From Marsupella aquatica (Eukaryota; Marchantiophyta): a DNA stretch of 64,000 nt. Under the pieces are notes generated by a model. The model searched no databases. It had not been told where the DNA came from and worked only from the letters and a program-made list of their open reading frames with translations. A program made the position numbers and the translations under genes. The stretch spans positions 9,300,001-9,364,000 of the forward strand of contig OZ316897.1 in NCBI GenBank assembly GCA_973895155.1. Direction: 5' to 3'. Below are positions 22,737-33,220 of the stretch, one piece after another (position 1 is the first letter of the stretch; each line of letters opens with the position of its first letter).

Positions 22737-22929
22737 ATTGTGCAGGCAAGGATTGGAAGGGAATTTGCTTCGAAGCGTGAGTAACCTGGCGCCTGGCAAC
22801 AGTTCAGGTATGGCGTCCACAAGTTACCTTTATTATACTTCTCTTTGCTTTCGTGCTGTATGTATGCTCATACAGTGCTATACCTATTGCTTAAAATTGG
22901 CCTGTACTTAGAGCTAGGAGTGATTGGGC
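22737..22929. other. Short non-coding spacer
   Basis: Nothing recognised between the last transposase-like exon and the start of the AAGGACT array. Confidence 0.4.
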
Positions 22930-23535
22930 AAACTCCTTTTGTGTGGAGGACTTCCTGATCTTCATCCAGAGTATATTTAGGACTTGGTATATTGTGAAGT
23001 CCTTTTAAGTAAGGACCCGCATCCTAAACATGACTCAACTCCTTTTTGGCTGAAGGACTCACGCTGTGAAAAGGACTAAACTCCTTTTTTTACTAAAGGA
23101 CTCAATTCCTGAGAAGGACTTTACTCCTTTTTGTCATGTGTTAAGGACTTGAGTCCTTTCTGAGTGAAGGACTTAACTCCTTTTTGAGTGGAGGACTTGA
23201 CTCCTTTCTGAAGGTCTGTAGTCCTTTTTTAATGATGGACTTGAGTCCTTTCTGAGTGAAGGACTTGAGTCCTTTCCAAGTGAAGGACTTGAGTCCTTTA
23301 TGAGTGAAGGACTTTACTCCTTTATGAGTGAAGGACTTGACTCCTTTTTGAGTGAAGGACTCATCTTCTTTCTGTGTGAAGGACTTGCAGACTCCTTTTT
23401 TATTGAAAACTTGACTCCTTTTGTGAGTGAAGGACTGATCTTCTTTCTGTGTGAAGGACTTCACTCCTATCTGATTGAAGGACTTTACTCATTTCCGTGT
23501 GAAGGGCTTGACTCCTTCCTATGTGAAGGCGGCCT
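22930..23535. repeat. Tandem palindrome array 1 (AAGGACT-TG-AGTCCTT, 24-bp period)
   Basis: About 20 degenerate units, most regular from 23150 to 23350, where the period is 24 bp: a 16-bp palindrome AAGGACTTGAGTCCTT plus an 8-bp spacer such as TCTGAGTG. Every unit can form a hairpin on either strand. Because 24 is a multiple of three, open frames with 8-residue repeats appear on both strands (SEGLDSFL on plus, KSFTQKGL on minus). These are probably by-products, although translation cannot be excluded. The same palindrome builds array 2 at 26035-26520. Confidence 0.85.
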
Positions 23536-23785
23536 GCCTTACTGTGACATTCTAAGTTATGGTGATAAGAATCACCTTCTTAAATCTTGTATAGAGTACC
23601 ATGGTCATCGTATATGTTTCCATGCCAACATACTGAAGTGCTTAACGTTCAGAGGCCCGTAATCTTATCATGAAGGAAGGTGTTCAATTCAAGTTTTCAA
23701 TAAATGGGGAATCATATCCAGAAATTTTGAAGTGTCTACAATTACTTTTTTATTTCATATTCTTACCTTGCGTTTTGTCTTGTAG

Positions 23786-23971
23786 GGTTTTGGTGGTCTT
23801 CCAGCGGGAGTCCACATTTGAAGCATGGGCTGGTCTGCAAGAGATGAAGGCTTGTTGTTGGGAACATCAAATGCTCATGAATTTGTCATATATTTAGAAT
23901 CATTGCATTGCTCCAGTAGTTCTTTTGTCCAGGGAGCAACAATTGTCCAGAGTGGGCTAGCTGGAGGTTGA
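23786..23971 (+). pseudogene. Unexplained ORF after a plausible splice acceptor
   Basis: A pyrimidine-rich tract ending TTGTCTTGTAG at 23785 precedes a frame reading GFGGLPAGVHI, a TGA at 23819-23821, then SMGWSARDEGLLLGTSNAHE and a Ser-rich end, closing with TGA at 23969-23971. It is on the same strand as the transposase-like gene and lies just after array 1, so it could be a further 3' exon of that gene. No family was recognised and chance is a real alternative. Confidence 0.22.
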
Positions 23972-25293
23972 GAGGCATTCAAACTCTGAGGGTGAACCAT
24001 ACCCTTTTGTACAATTACGATGCAAGAGAGTAAAGCCGTGAAAAGCACCAAGTGCTATTTTGAATTGATCTCAGTGCTCATTCAGCAAAATGTGGACTAT
24101 GTTGTCTAGTGTTCTCAATGATGGTCCATCTACCAATATTTAATCTAGAATCTGTAACAGCCCTCTCAGTTGAGCAATGCTGAAATTTGATTAAAGGAGC
24201 GTCCTTGTTTTGCATAGTTGACTTGAAAGGCCAGACTACTTTTGATCACCTTCCTTAGCAGCTTAGCATGTATCCTCCTTGATACTTGGTGTAGTGTTAA
24301 TTCTGAATAGCCGACAATTCTTTCTGATTGGAAAGATTTTCTGTCCACAAAGCTGACTTAGTTTCCTGATTGCCTGTAAGCCATTGGTCACGATCTTGCC
24401 TTCAGTTTTGTATGCAAGTGATTAGTTTGATGGTTGCTTCTTAAATTTGGGATAATCTGAGTTGCTAACAAACCCACACTCGTTCGACATTGAGATGTAA
24501 TGGTGAAGTGGCCCTGAATAACCCTAGTATGGCCGGTGTGAACCATATATACTGGACTCAAGATACCTTCATGTACAAGAACTCTCATTCAGTTCAACTT
24601 CTCAGTTGATTCACCATTCACACATGTTTGATGTTTATGACAGGGTTTACGAGATCTTGTTCTAAGTCTCAAGAATACACATTTGCCTGGGAGTCACGAG
24701 AGGAACAATCCTCGTACTATTGCAGCCTTCATTTTGAATTTTTTTACTCCTTCAATGAGATCTAAGTTGGAATCGTTGTCCATTAAATTATGGTACAGTG
24801 TTCCAAATGTGAACAAAGTACTCTCCATGGATATGTTTTTAGATCATACTAGTAGTGAAGGCACGACTTGAAGCTAGGCATTATTTGTGACTCCCTGCCT
24901 CTCAATTCTCTCCACTCACAATCAATTTGACCACAAGATCATGCTCTGTAGGGAATTTTGCAGAGTCAACTTTCCTAATCTCCTCTAGAAAGAATGAATG
25001 GCTAGCAAGCAAGATAGGAATATTTAGCAACCTTGGAACACCCTCTGGACCTCCCAATACCAAGATAACACCACGGGCTCAAAATGTGCCAAGAATTTGC
25101 CAATTTTATTCAAAGGTTCAAGATCTTCCTCGATCATGCACAATGTCAAATTAAATATAGAATTGAAATGTTGATGGCATTTCAAGTCTAATTAGAGATT
25201 TCAAAACTACAAAATGACACCATCTACATTCGCTTTACAAGCAGATCATGTTTGTACAAGTTCTGCCTGCCTTCTATTGTTTAACGTGAATTT
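23972..25293. other. No supported gene
   Basis: Short ORFs without domains on both strands. The interval separates the plus-strand transposase-like gene from the minus-strand genes; the two are convergent across it. Confidence 0.4.
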
Positions 25294-25878
25294 CTAAGTC
25301 TCTGAGATGCAAAATGACTTCAAAGTGTCCACTATATCAGCTGAAAAATCCTCATATAGTTTCATCCACATTGGCTTTGGCTTCAAGTCCTCTATTCCAG
25401 CAACCGCTTCAGATGGGCACTGTTCAAATCTTACAACTCGATGCTTTTCTCCATAGTCATCCTTCACATAGGTGATGGTCCATGCGTGACTCATCACTTG
25501 TTCGCAAATTTCTTTTTTCTTCTGCTCATTGTCGTTGCAGGACTCCTTGAAGGACTGTCCTGATATTCCCATCAGCTCCAACCCATTAGCTTCATTAACC
25601 TGGATCACATGATCATCAACCTGGATAGCAAAACAATACATATACGTGCCACTCCCATCTTCACAACACGCATGCTCCACTCGACTGCGAGAATGAGGAC
25701 CCAGTGGAGACTCCAGATTCTGCCTCATTAGTTGGCGTTTGTGCTTTCCCAATGCACAAGGCCGACCATCCTTCAGCAACACACCACAACCTTTGTACAC
25801 ATACTGTCCAGCACATAGTCCCCACATATTCTCAATCTTGACTTTGTTGAGAATGCAAAAAGAGCCTTCCTTGTCCAT
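25294..25878 (-). CDS. Hypothetical protein exon, Cys-rich start
   Basis: A minus-strand open frame of about 195 codons ends at TAA/TGA-type termination at 25294. Reading upstream, a strong pyrimidine tract ending TTGTTTCTTCCCAG lies immediately before ATGGACAAGG at 25878, so this base is either an exon start or a start codon. The open frame itself extends to 25917. Visible text: a Cys/Gly-rich beginning (WGLCAGQYVYKGCGVLLKDG, GRPCALGKHKRQL), a middle segment with YMYCFAIQVDDHVIQVNEAN and GISGQSFKESCNDNEQKKKE, then HAWTITYVKDDYGEKHRVV and an acidic tail ending in LKSFCISET. There are no internal stops. I do not recognise the family. It is on the same strand as, and about 900 bp downstream of, the RING-H2 gene, with array 2 between them, so it may be a second gene of the same unit or a further exon. 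Confidence 0.5.
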   Translation of the reverse strand: MDKEGSFCILNKVKIENMWGLCAGQYVYKGCGVLLKDGRPCALGKHKRQLMRQNLESPLGPHSRSRVEHACCEDGSGTYMYCFAIQVDDHVIQVNEANGLELMGISGQSFKESCNDNEQKKKEICEQVMSHAWTITYVKDDYGEKHRVVRFEQCPSEAVAGIEDLKPKPMWMKLYEDFSADIVDTLKSFCISET

Positions 25879-26034
25879 CTGGGAAGAAACAACACAATTA
25901 GGATCGTGCAAAATCAATACAGATCATAACGAGTAGCAGTATGGCAAAATAATGATACACACTACGTGGCAGAATGGCAAACTACTGAACATGTGACATC
26001 GAAAGGCAGAATGGCAGAAAGCACGGGCTGATTT

Positions 26035-26520
26035 AGGACCTTGACTCCTTGCAAAGGTCAGACTGGAGTCGACCAGTTCTTGGAGAAGGACTTTGAGCAG
26101 GACTCAAAGGATTGGAAGCGGACTGGAAGTCCTTGTATAAGGATTGCATATGAGGACTGAGAGTCCTTCGACAAGGACTGCAAGTCCTTCGACAAGGACT
26201 CCAAGTCCTTCGACAAGGACTCCAAGTCCTTCGACGAGGATTGGGAGTCCTTCGACAAGGACTGGGAGTTCTTCGACAAGGACTGGGAGTCCTTCAATAA
26301 GGATGGCAAGTTGCTCGATAAGGACTTTAAGTCCTTGGAGCAGGACTAGAGCCAGAGAAGATGTCCTCGGGAAGGAGGAGAGTCCTTGGACGCTCCTTGA
26401 GACGGGTCCTTTGAAAGGACCATGACTCCTTGGCGGAGGACTATGAGTACTTCCCCAATGACTGGAGTCCTTCTACAAGAATTGTCAGTCCTTGGTGAAG
26501 AATGACGCCCTTGGAGTCTA
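26035..26520. repeat. Tandem palindrome array 2 (AAGGACT-nnn-AGTCCTT, 21-bp period)
   Basis: The core from 26150 to 26300 has a 21-bp period: a 17-bp imperfect palindrome such as AAGGACTGCAAGTCCTT plus a CGAC-like 4-bp spacer. The flanks decay into scattered AGGACT and AGTCCTT words. The half-sites are identical to those of array 1, but spacer and period differ. Frames with 7-residue repeats (STRTPSP on plus, KDSQSLS on minus) run through it. It sits between the RING-H2 gene and the hypothetical exon at 25294-25878. Confidence 0.85.
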
Positions 26521-26797
26521 GCATTCAGCCAAAAATCAATGTATCCAAAAAAGTCTAGCAATCCACAATCAATGTATCCAAAAAAGTGGACGGTCCATGT
26601 GTTACCTTTCCACCTCGATCAGCCATTTAGAAAAGTGTATTGCGCCGGCCACGAGTTGACTGCAACACAAAACAACAACAAACAGAAGTTTTAATTAAAC
26701 ACCAACTACTTATAATATGACACATTTCTTGCTGCATCATGGATAAAGAAAATTCACACCAATCAGAATGGGCCATTGTTAGCTTGCAACGCCATGT

Positions 26798-29307
26798 TCA
26801 AGGAAGCCGCAATCTCTTTTTGGACCTGGCTCTTGGTGCAGAGGATTTCAGAACAATTTCCGAATGGACACATTGTGGGTTGGGATGTCCACGGACAACT
26901 ACATCCTGGTCAACGAGCTCTAACATATCTCTAAAGGAAACCTGAGAAAGGGACTCTGGGCTAAAGGGCATTGTGCGTAGCTTTGGACTCCTCAAAGGTG
27001 TACTTAGCACCTTCCTCGATGATTCCACAGCCCTTGTTCTTTTCCCCAATTCCCCTCCCTCAATCTTGGGTGTCAGAAGCCTCCCTTTGGAGGCTTCTTT
27101 GTTATCATGTTCCCCTAATTTGTCTCCCAGTTCGAGTATCACTGGAGCCGCCTCCAAAGCACTTACAACCATTTCACCTTCAGCATAGATGTTTGCCTGA
27201 ATGCACGCAAACAACGAAACTAGAGAATCAGCAACATTTATTGGAAAATCTGTACATAGTCTAACTTAGATCGATACCATGAAATTAGTGTAGAAAACAG
27301 CAAACAAACAATAAACTAAGCGCAAACATATTTAAGTTCCGTGCATGAATTTATCATGCATCACTCGTCCAAATGTACATACCCTTTCTTGCACACATTG
27401 GATTTGCTCTACAAGCTTTCTTCTTTTGAGAAGATCAACGCTCTGCTTCCCGTAGTAGATTGCTTTCATGTGGTCTATGTAAGTTACTCGCCTCTGTTCC
27501 CCATGCGTGGGTAAGCCCCATGTTCGTAGCCAATCATCAGAGAACACGACCCAGCAAGCCAAACACTTAGGAGCACCGTCTGAACCACCAATCAAAGAAA
27601 ACAAACAGCTCGGATGATAGGTGTGCCTGCATGATGCTGGCATCCAATTGTAACAATGATACCCATTGCAACAAACTGGACAACTAGATACTGAAATTTG
27701 GCTTGCCACTACACGAGTCAGTGTTGGAACAAAGGTGGGCCTCAAGAGTGGACACGGATAACGCAATGTCCTCTCTAGAGTTGAGTACTCAGACTTTTGC
27801 GCTGCCTCTGTCAAGTCGAGTTGCTTCAGGTCTACCTCCACTGTTGCTGCCAGTTTTTTCAATCGGACCACCATCGTTGACAATGATTGAAACCGCTTCA
27901 GGTCGGCCGCAATGAGGTCATTCACCTTCACCATATCCTGGTCAATGGTATCTTGGCGCAACTTTGACTCCAGAATTTTCTGTCTTTCCGTCTGTATCCG
28001 CTTCTCCAGGATAGATGTGTAATCCATACCCTGCAATCATGGTAAACAACGAGCTATAATAAGACTGGATCCAATGCTCAATACTAGATTGTTACAATGT
28101 TCCCGCATGATTAAATGTCCAATGCACTACCAAAAAACTACGATTCAATGCAAATCAGGTGTGAATATACCTCATTTGCAACGCCTGAAACCTCGTCTTC
28201 CTTGTTTGCCTCCATCTCAAGCTCTAAAGTGAGGTCGTCAACTTCTTTGTCTGCAGACTCTGCCCCCTCGTGCAATTGAACCAGATCCAACTCCATAGAC
28301 TTCAACTAGTTCTTTAGCTTTGCCACGGTTGTTGGATGATCTTGTTCAACTGCCTCTAGCAGCTTCAAACTCGCTGCAATCTTTGCAGCATCCAACATAG
28401 CCTCCCATTTCTGGCTCCTTGTCGACAACAATGCTGAGTCAAGCATCGATAGCATGAGTCCAGTAGGCTCAGCTTGAGGAATGGGCCCCTTCGCCATAGT
28501 GGGAACCTTTGGGATATCACACATTTTGTGTGGTACGATGGCTGTACATACCGCATTGACTAATCCAACCTCCCCAATATTGTCAACGGTTGCACCCGCT
28601 ACTGCATTATCCCAAAAGTTGGAGACATCTGCTTCCATGGATTTTGGCTTCACAATTTCAGATTCCTTCTGAGTCTGCGGCTCACACTCTTTCTCCATAG
28701 TACGTTTGAAGAAACGAGGCTTCCTAACACAAGGGGGCCCATCAGGCCTACCTTTTCTCTCTCTTTCCCATTGGATAATCTGTCCCTTTAGCTTGGACGA
28801 TGCATATGCGGCCCAATTTACTTTCCGATGGAGAACATACTCAGCGTAAGCACCTTTCACAAAGGAATGAGCCAGAATACCATTGACTGGCTTATCATAC
28901 CCATCCACAACTTGAGACAAATGCAACAAGTCTGCAATGGGGATCATCACTGAGCTATTTAACCTATAACCATTCCGTGTTTTCTCTCCAAAACAAGCAG
29001 ACAAGGCATCATCACTTACGTCATTTATCTTAGAGGGATTTTCACCGACATCAGGGAGTCCACATTCCTTGGCAAAATAATCTGGGTCTCGTTGGAATTC
29101 TGCAGGATTCCAATCATGCACACTCTTCTCGGCTGTCTTGCGAGTTGAGGTAGCTCTCGCAGTACGCGGTTCTACCAGAGCGGCTTCCGTGACACCCCCA
29201 CCAACTACAACTAAGTTTGCTTTCTGCGGCGGCTCCTCTACAGGTTCTATGGCAATTTGAGGAGTTTTTGTAACTCCATTGAGTTTCAAGGGAGCCACAC
29301 CACCCAT
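26798..29307 (-). pseudogene. Three-exon RING-H2 / coiled-coil protein gene with one in-frame amber
   Basis: Exon 1 is 29307-28171, exon 2 is 28030-27383, exon 3 is 27196-26798. Both introns (140 and 186 bp) have GT-AG ends (donors GTATAT and GTATGT, acceptors GATTGCAG and GCATTCAG) and are phase 0. Joined, they encode about 726 residues broken only by TAG at 28308-28306. Exon 1 holds a disordered N-terminus followed by a conserved-looking block (VHDWNPAEFQRDPDYF, LNSSVMIPIADLLHLSQVVD, KVNWAAYASSKLKGQI). After the TAG comes a Glu/Asp-rich segment. Exon 2 begins with a coiled coil and then a C3H2C3 zinc module: CPVC, 13 residues, CRHTYHPSC, 13 residues, CLAC, followed by FSDDWLRTWGL. RING fingers usually act in ubiquitin ligation, but that is not demonstrable here. 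Exon 3 is basic at its end (RARSKKRLRLP) and resembles a nuclear signal. The gene is convergent with the transposase-like gene. It could be an element-borne gene, a host gene with a nonsense allele, or a readthrough case. Confidence 0.65.
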
Positions 29308-29344
29308 CGTAACTGTCCTGAGGACACATACAAATGCAACAGTC

Positions 29345-29632
29345 CAACAAAGTAAAAGAGCTAGAGTAGTTCAAGCTACAGGAAACTGTGAATTGAATGG
29401 AAGCTTGAGAAATTTGAAGAGGCGCACTCACTTTGACAAACTCAAATCATTCAGCTTGATATGAGCGGCCAACTTCTACCACAACACACAACAAAGTAAA
29501 AGAGCTAGAGTAGTTCAAGCTACAGGAAACTGTGAATTGAATGGAAGCTTGAGAAATTTGAAGAGGCGCACTCACTTTGACAGACTCAAATCATTCAGCT
29601 TGATATGAGCGGCCAACTTCTACCATAGCACA
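29345..29632. repeat. Two-copy tandem duplication, 144-bp unit
   Basis: A block starting 'acaaagtaaaagagctagag' and ending 'ggccaacttctacca' occurs twice, with the second copy shifted by 144 bp (agtaaaagag at 29351 and 29495). The copies differ at only a few positions, so the duplication is recent. It lies just 5' of the RING-H2 gene start, in its presumed promoter or 5' UTR. Confidence 0.9.
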
Positions 29633-29700
29633 ATCGCCTTGCCTCGACTTGCCTCGCCTCGATCGCCTCGCCTCGCCTCGACTTGCCTCCAATCTCTTTG
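29633..29700. repeat. CCTCG-rich simple repeat
   Basis: A run of GCCTCGCCTCGA-like units on the plus strand, adjoining the 144-bp duplication. Low complexity, no other function seen. Confidence 0.7.
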
Positions 29701-31589
29701 AGCCTCAGTTGATACAAAATTGTCAAATGGCATAGGGAATGTCGACCGGAACTCAAAGTGTACACATCAAACTCAATGTGAGGGCGCGCACGTAAAGACA
29801 TGAACTCTAGCCAAAAAGAGGGCGCGCGCGTAGAGAATGAACTGTAGCCAAAAGGAGGCAAAACAACTTAGCTTCACCAACACGCACAAAGGACCGCATG
29901 AGAAGCCGGGAGATACGCTAACTGAAATGATGTGTGAAGGACATGAAAGCAACCCACACGGTGCCACCGCATCCTTCGCTCGCCTTTCCATTTAATGACC
30001 TTGTTTAAATTTCAAAACGCAGTCTAAAGGATGCGTAGGTCGAGGTGTCCTATCCACTTCAGGACAAAAGTTACGACTTACGCTCATAAACCCCAATCCT
30101 TAAGTGACACTTAGTGCTAAAGAATCATGATGTACAAGAGTCCAAGTTAGTAGGTGGGAGATCGTGCAATCCTAGCCACACAAGAGTCCTTAACATCCTT
30201 GGCCTGAAGGGGTAGTCCTTGGTCCTTATTGCCTCCTTTGGTACCCCTCGATCTTGCTTTCCACCAAAAGTAAGAACCCTAACCTAGATATGAATCCCCG
30301 AGTCAACTTTGATACAATTCATCAAATGACAGGTTCTAGAAAATCAAGAATATTTCATGAATGAAATTGTATTCAAAATTGTTTTCATTTCGATCAGAAA
30401 CTTCATTTTAATAGCGCAGGATGCAAACGTGATCATAGTAAACAGATGGGAAGACAAGCACTAAATATTAATAGTTGGTTTTCCCCTTAAACCACCACTA
30501 GCCATGACAAGTTTTGCCATAAATAGTATATTTTTTTGACTTTGTGGAGCAATATGGAACCAAACAAGTTAAACTCATCTAACTAATAAAGCACTGTCTA
30601 TCTAACCACACAACCTTCCCCATCAGATTGTGAATGAAATTGATCCCTATGGACATTTGGATTGGTCTCTTATCAAAATACTGCCCTAATAATTGCTAAG
30701 ATATTTTGGTACTAACTAGGACAATTATTATTAGAGTGACCTAGTTACTATACAATAAAATACTGTTCCAACTTTATGAGTGTACTTTTGATTCAAAATG
30801 TCTTTGAATATCATTATTTCCAAAATCATACAGTTACACCCTCCTGTTTGAATGGCCAAGGTTGAAAGTCATAGCCACTTAATTAAGATTTAAAAACATC
30901 AGTCCCTAATTTTTGTAGAAGCTTCGGTTCTCATTTTGAACTTCGTCTATGGTGCAGCTACAACAACACGAACGTGGCCAGTTCTTTGGACGACAACTCA
31001 AGTTGACCAGGCAGGACGTGCAATCCAGTGCAGAGGCTACAAGCTATTCATACAACGGGATGACAGACTTCTTCCTATGCCGCGGCCACTCTCAATTACA
31101 AAACTTTCAACCTTGCCCCACCAAGTTGAAGGCAATGAAGCTTTGTTACCAAATGAATGCATTATTGTGTTAGACTTACAATTGCAACACTATTGTATAA
31201 GGGTCGCTTCATAAAAGACATGTAAAAAATGAACAAAAATAATCTTCATTTTTCAATAATAAAGCTTATAATTAGCGTTTATCATTTGCCAAAATAGAAG
31301 GGATAAAGCACTCTACTTGGATTTTGCAACAAAGATCCTCGCTTCGTAAAAAATATGTAAAAATGTTTCTAATATATATATCAAAAAACAAATAAATCTT
31401 CATTTTGAATAATAAACCTATATAATTATTATTAAAAAAATAAATTTAAAAAATTGCTATACAATTATTGTTGCCTACTTTATATACATAGTTAGTTGTC
31501 CGCAAGTTGTCCTAAACAACAACCTTTATATAGATCAGATTACAAGGTTCTTGTCCAATGGCAAGACCTCCAAGTAGTGTTTATTTATA
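29701..31589. other. No supported gene; AT-rich in the right half
   Basis: Short ORFs only. Near 30180-30245 a few AGTCCTT/TCCTTGG words recall the palindrome arrays but are not tandem. From 31200 to 31480 the sequence is very AT-rich. A 'ctctacttggattttgcaac' block near 31311 recalls the one at 31592-31660, hinting at duplicated Helitron flank sequence. Confidence 0.4.
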
Positions 31590-31897
31590 AAGCGCTCTAC
31601 TTGGGTTGTAGCCAAGTAACCAACCCTAGCAATAAGTCATCCGTATTGGATTCCGCAACAAAGATCAATTGTTGGATATCAATCTCTAGATAGAGATTAT
31701 CTCTTATTGGTTATCCAAGATCGTTAATACCAGATCGTGATAAGCAACTCTCATTTCTGGAATTTCATTACGCAAATTTTGGATAAATGCTAGTGAGGTA
31801 AGAAAATTGACAAGTTCATAATCCTTTGCATAGGTCTCCCCAAAAAGGACACAACGTACAATATCCAAGAAGAGACATGCGGCACAAAGGCGTGCAA

Positions 31898-33220
31898 TAA
31901 ACGCCCATGCCGAGTCACTAAGCCTGTTATGTCAAGGATGGGCCTCAGCCCCAATTTATCTCCAAGAGTGGAGAGCCGTCTGCCAAAAGACAGCCCAAGG
32001 CATGAAGGTGTGCGGGATGTGCGGACTAGTTTGCTACGGAAACACTCCGAGGCTCGACAAGACATTCACCACCGTTTCAAAGGTGAACACGACGCCGTAC
32101 GGCATATGTAATGCATTTTTCAACCAGTACATTGAGAACCAAAATGGAACAATCAACGTGTGCATGACTTGCGTGCAAAACCCCGCCCATATTCAGATAA
32201 TCAAACACCTTCATATCTCTGCAATATGTGATCGACATCCGAGCCGCAAAGCCGTTGTACATGCAATTGCTCTTGCTAATTGACTATTGACTAGGCATCA
32301 TACAAAAGTACAATGGCTTCCACTCTGGCTTCTACAAAAAGGAAAGCCTCCTTGACAACCCACTCATATCCTAGAATCTTGACACGCTAGAGTGCAATAA
32401 TCGAGTCGAGATCATGCAACAGATATATACAAGGTCATGGAACTCAATTTGATGACCAACAAACTTTTTAAAAGATACGTGTCATTGGTCGAGCTGCCAG
32501 ACCCGTCACTAGGATTGTGCATCCTAAGTTCCAACAGAGTAGACAACATCATCAAAGACAAGAGGGCAAAGGGAATCACCACAAGATCCATGAACTTTGA
32601 CCCATCTGCACATCCTCCAAGATGTGCAGTATAGGATCCCAACTTCACGCAAGCACAAGTACCAGGTCTTTTGTTCTGGCACTGTGTACAACCGCAAGAG
32701 AATGTGCTTGGAAGAGAACGTCAACATAGACGCAAAAGGGCTGTCAAATGATTTAGAATTGACTTTGGAAAATACAATGTTCCCGTTCTTGTTCGTCCAC
32801 TCAAGGAGTTTCCATCGAGGATAACTCAGCTTGATTGACTATATGAAACGGAGAACACAACAGTTGTTCAAAATATTCACTTTGTACAAGCCGTACATGC
32901 TTATCATGTATCAATTGCGACAGGCCAGCCAAGTAGCATGCATGAGCAAGACGATAGTAATCGAGAAGGAATACATGTTGATCAAGGAGAAGTGCCCCCA
33001 CTTCAGCGAGAAGGAAATATACAAAATGTTGATAAAAAAGATAATCACGAAAGCCATTCCTAGGAGCCCGGCGTGGCACAAAAGACACCTCGACAACCTC
33101 AAGTGCATGGTGAGAAAATGGGTACTGCCCCACTTCTTTGTCACGCTCACTTGCGACGAGCTCAACGACCTCCGTTGGCCTGAGATTGCCAACCTTGAGA
33201 ACGTTGTGCAAAGAGAATGA
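31898..33220 (+). pseudogene. Helitron N-terminal segments
   Basis: Three open pieces: 31898-32283 (CysXXCys-containing KVCGMCGLVCYGN and a later NVCMTCVQNP), 32437-32824 in two frames (YVSLVELPDPSLG, MCLEENVNIDAKGLSND, LENTMFPFLF), and 32831-33220 (129 codons: KPYMLIMYQLRQASQ, AIPRSPAWHKRHLDNL, HFFVTLTCDELNDLRWPEI). The last piece is the Helitron-like N domain preceding Rep. In-frame stops and shifts separate the pieces. Confidence 0.65.

Noticed and set aside
23141-23662. ORFs encoding 8-residue repeats on both strands of array 1
   Set aside because: The period is 24 bp, so open frames on both strands follow from the repeat itself. No start context, domain or codon evidence supports a protein.
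26058-26425. ORFs encoding 7-residue Ser/Lys or Ser/Thr/Arg repeats in array 2
   Set aside because: A 21-bp period gives open frames by construction. Reported only as repeats.
22930-26520. CRISPR-like array
   Set aside because: The units are contiguous palindromes with near-constant short spacers, not unique spacers, and the DNA is plant nuclear.
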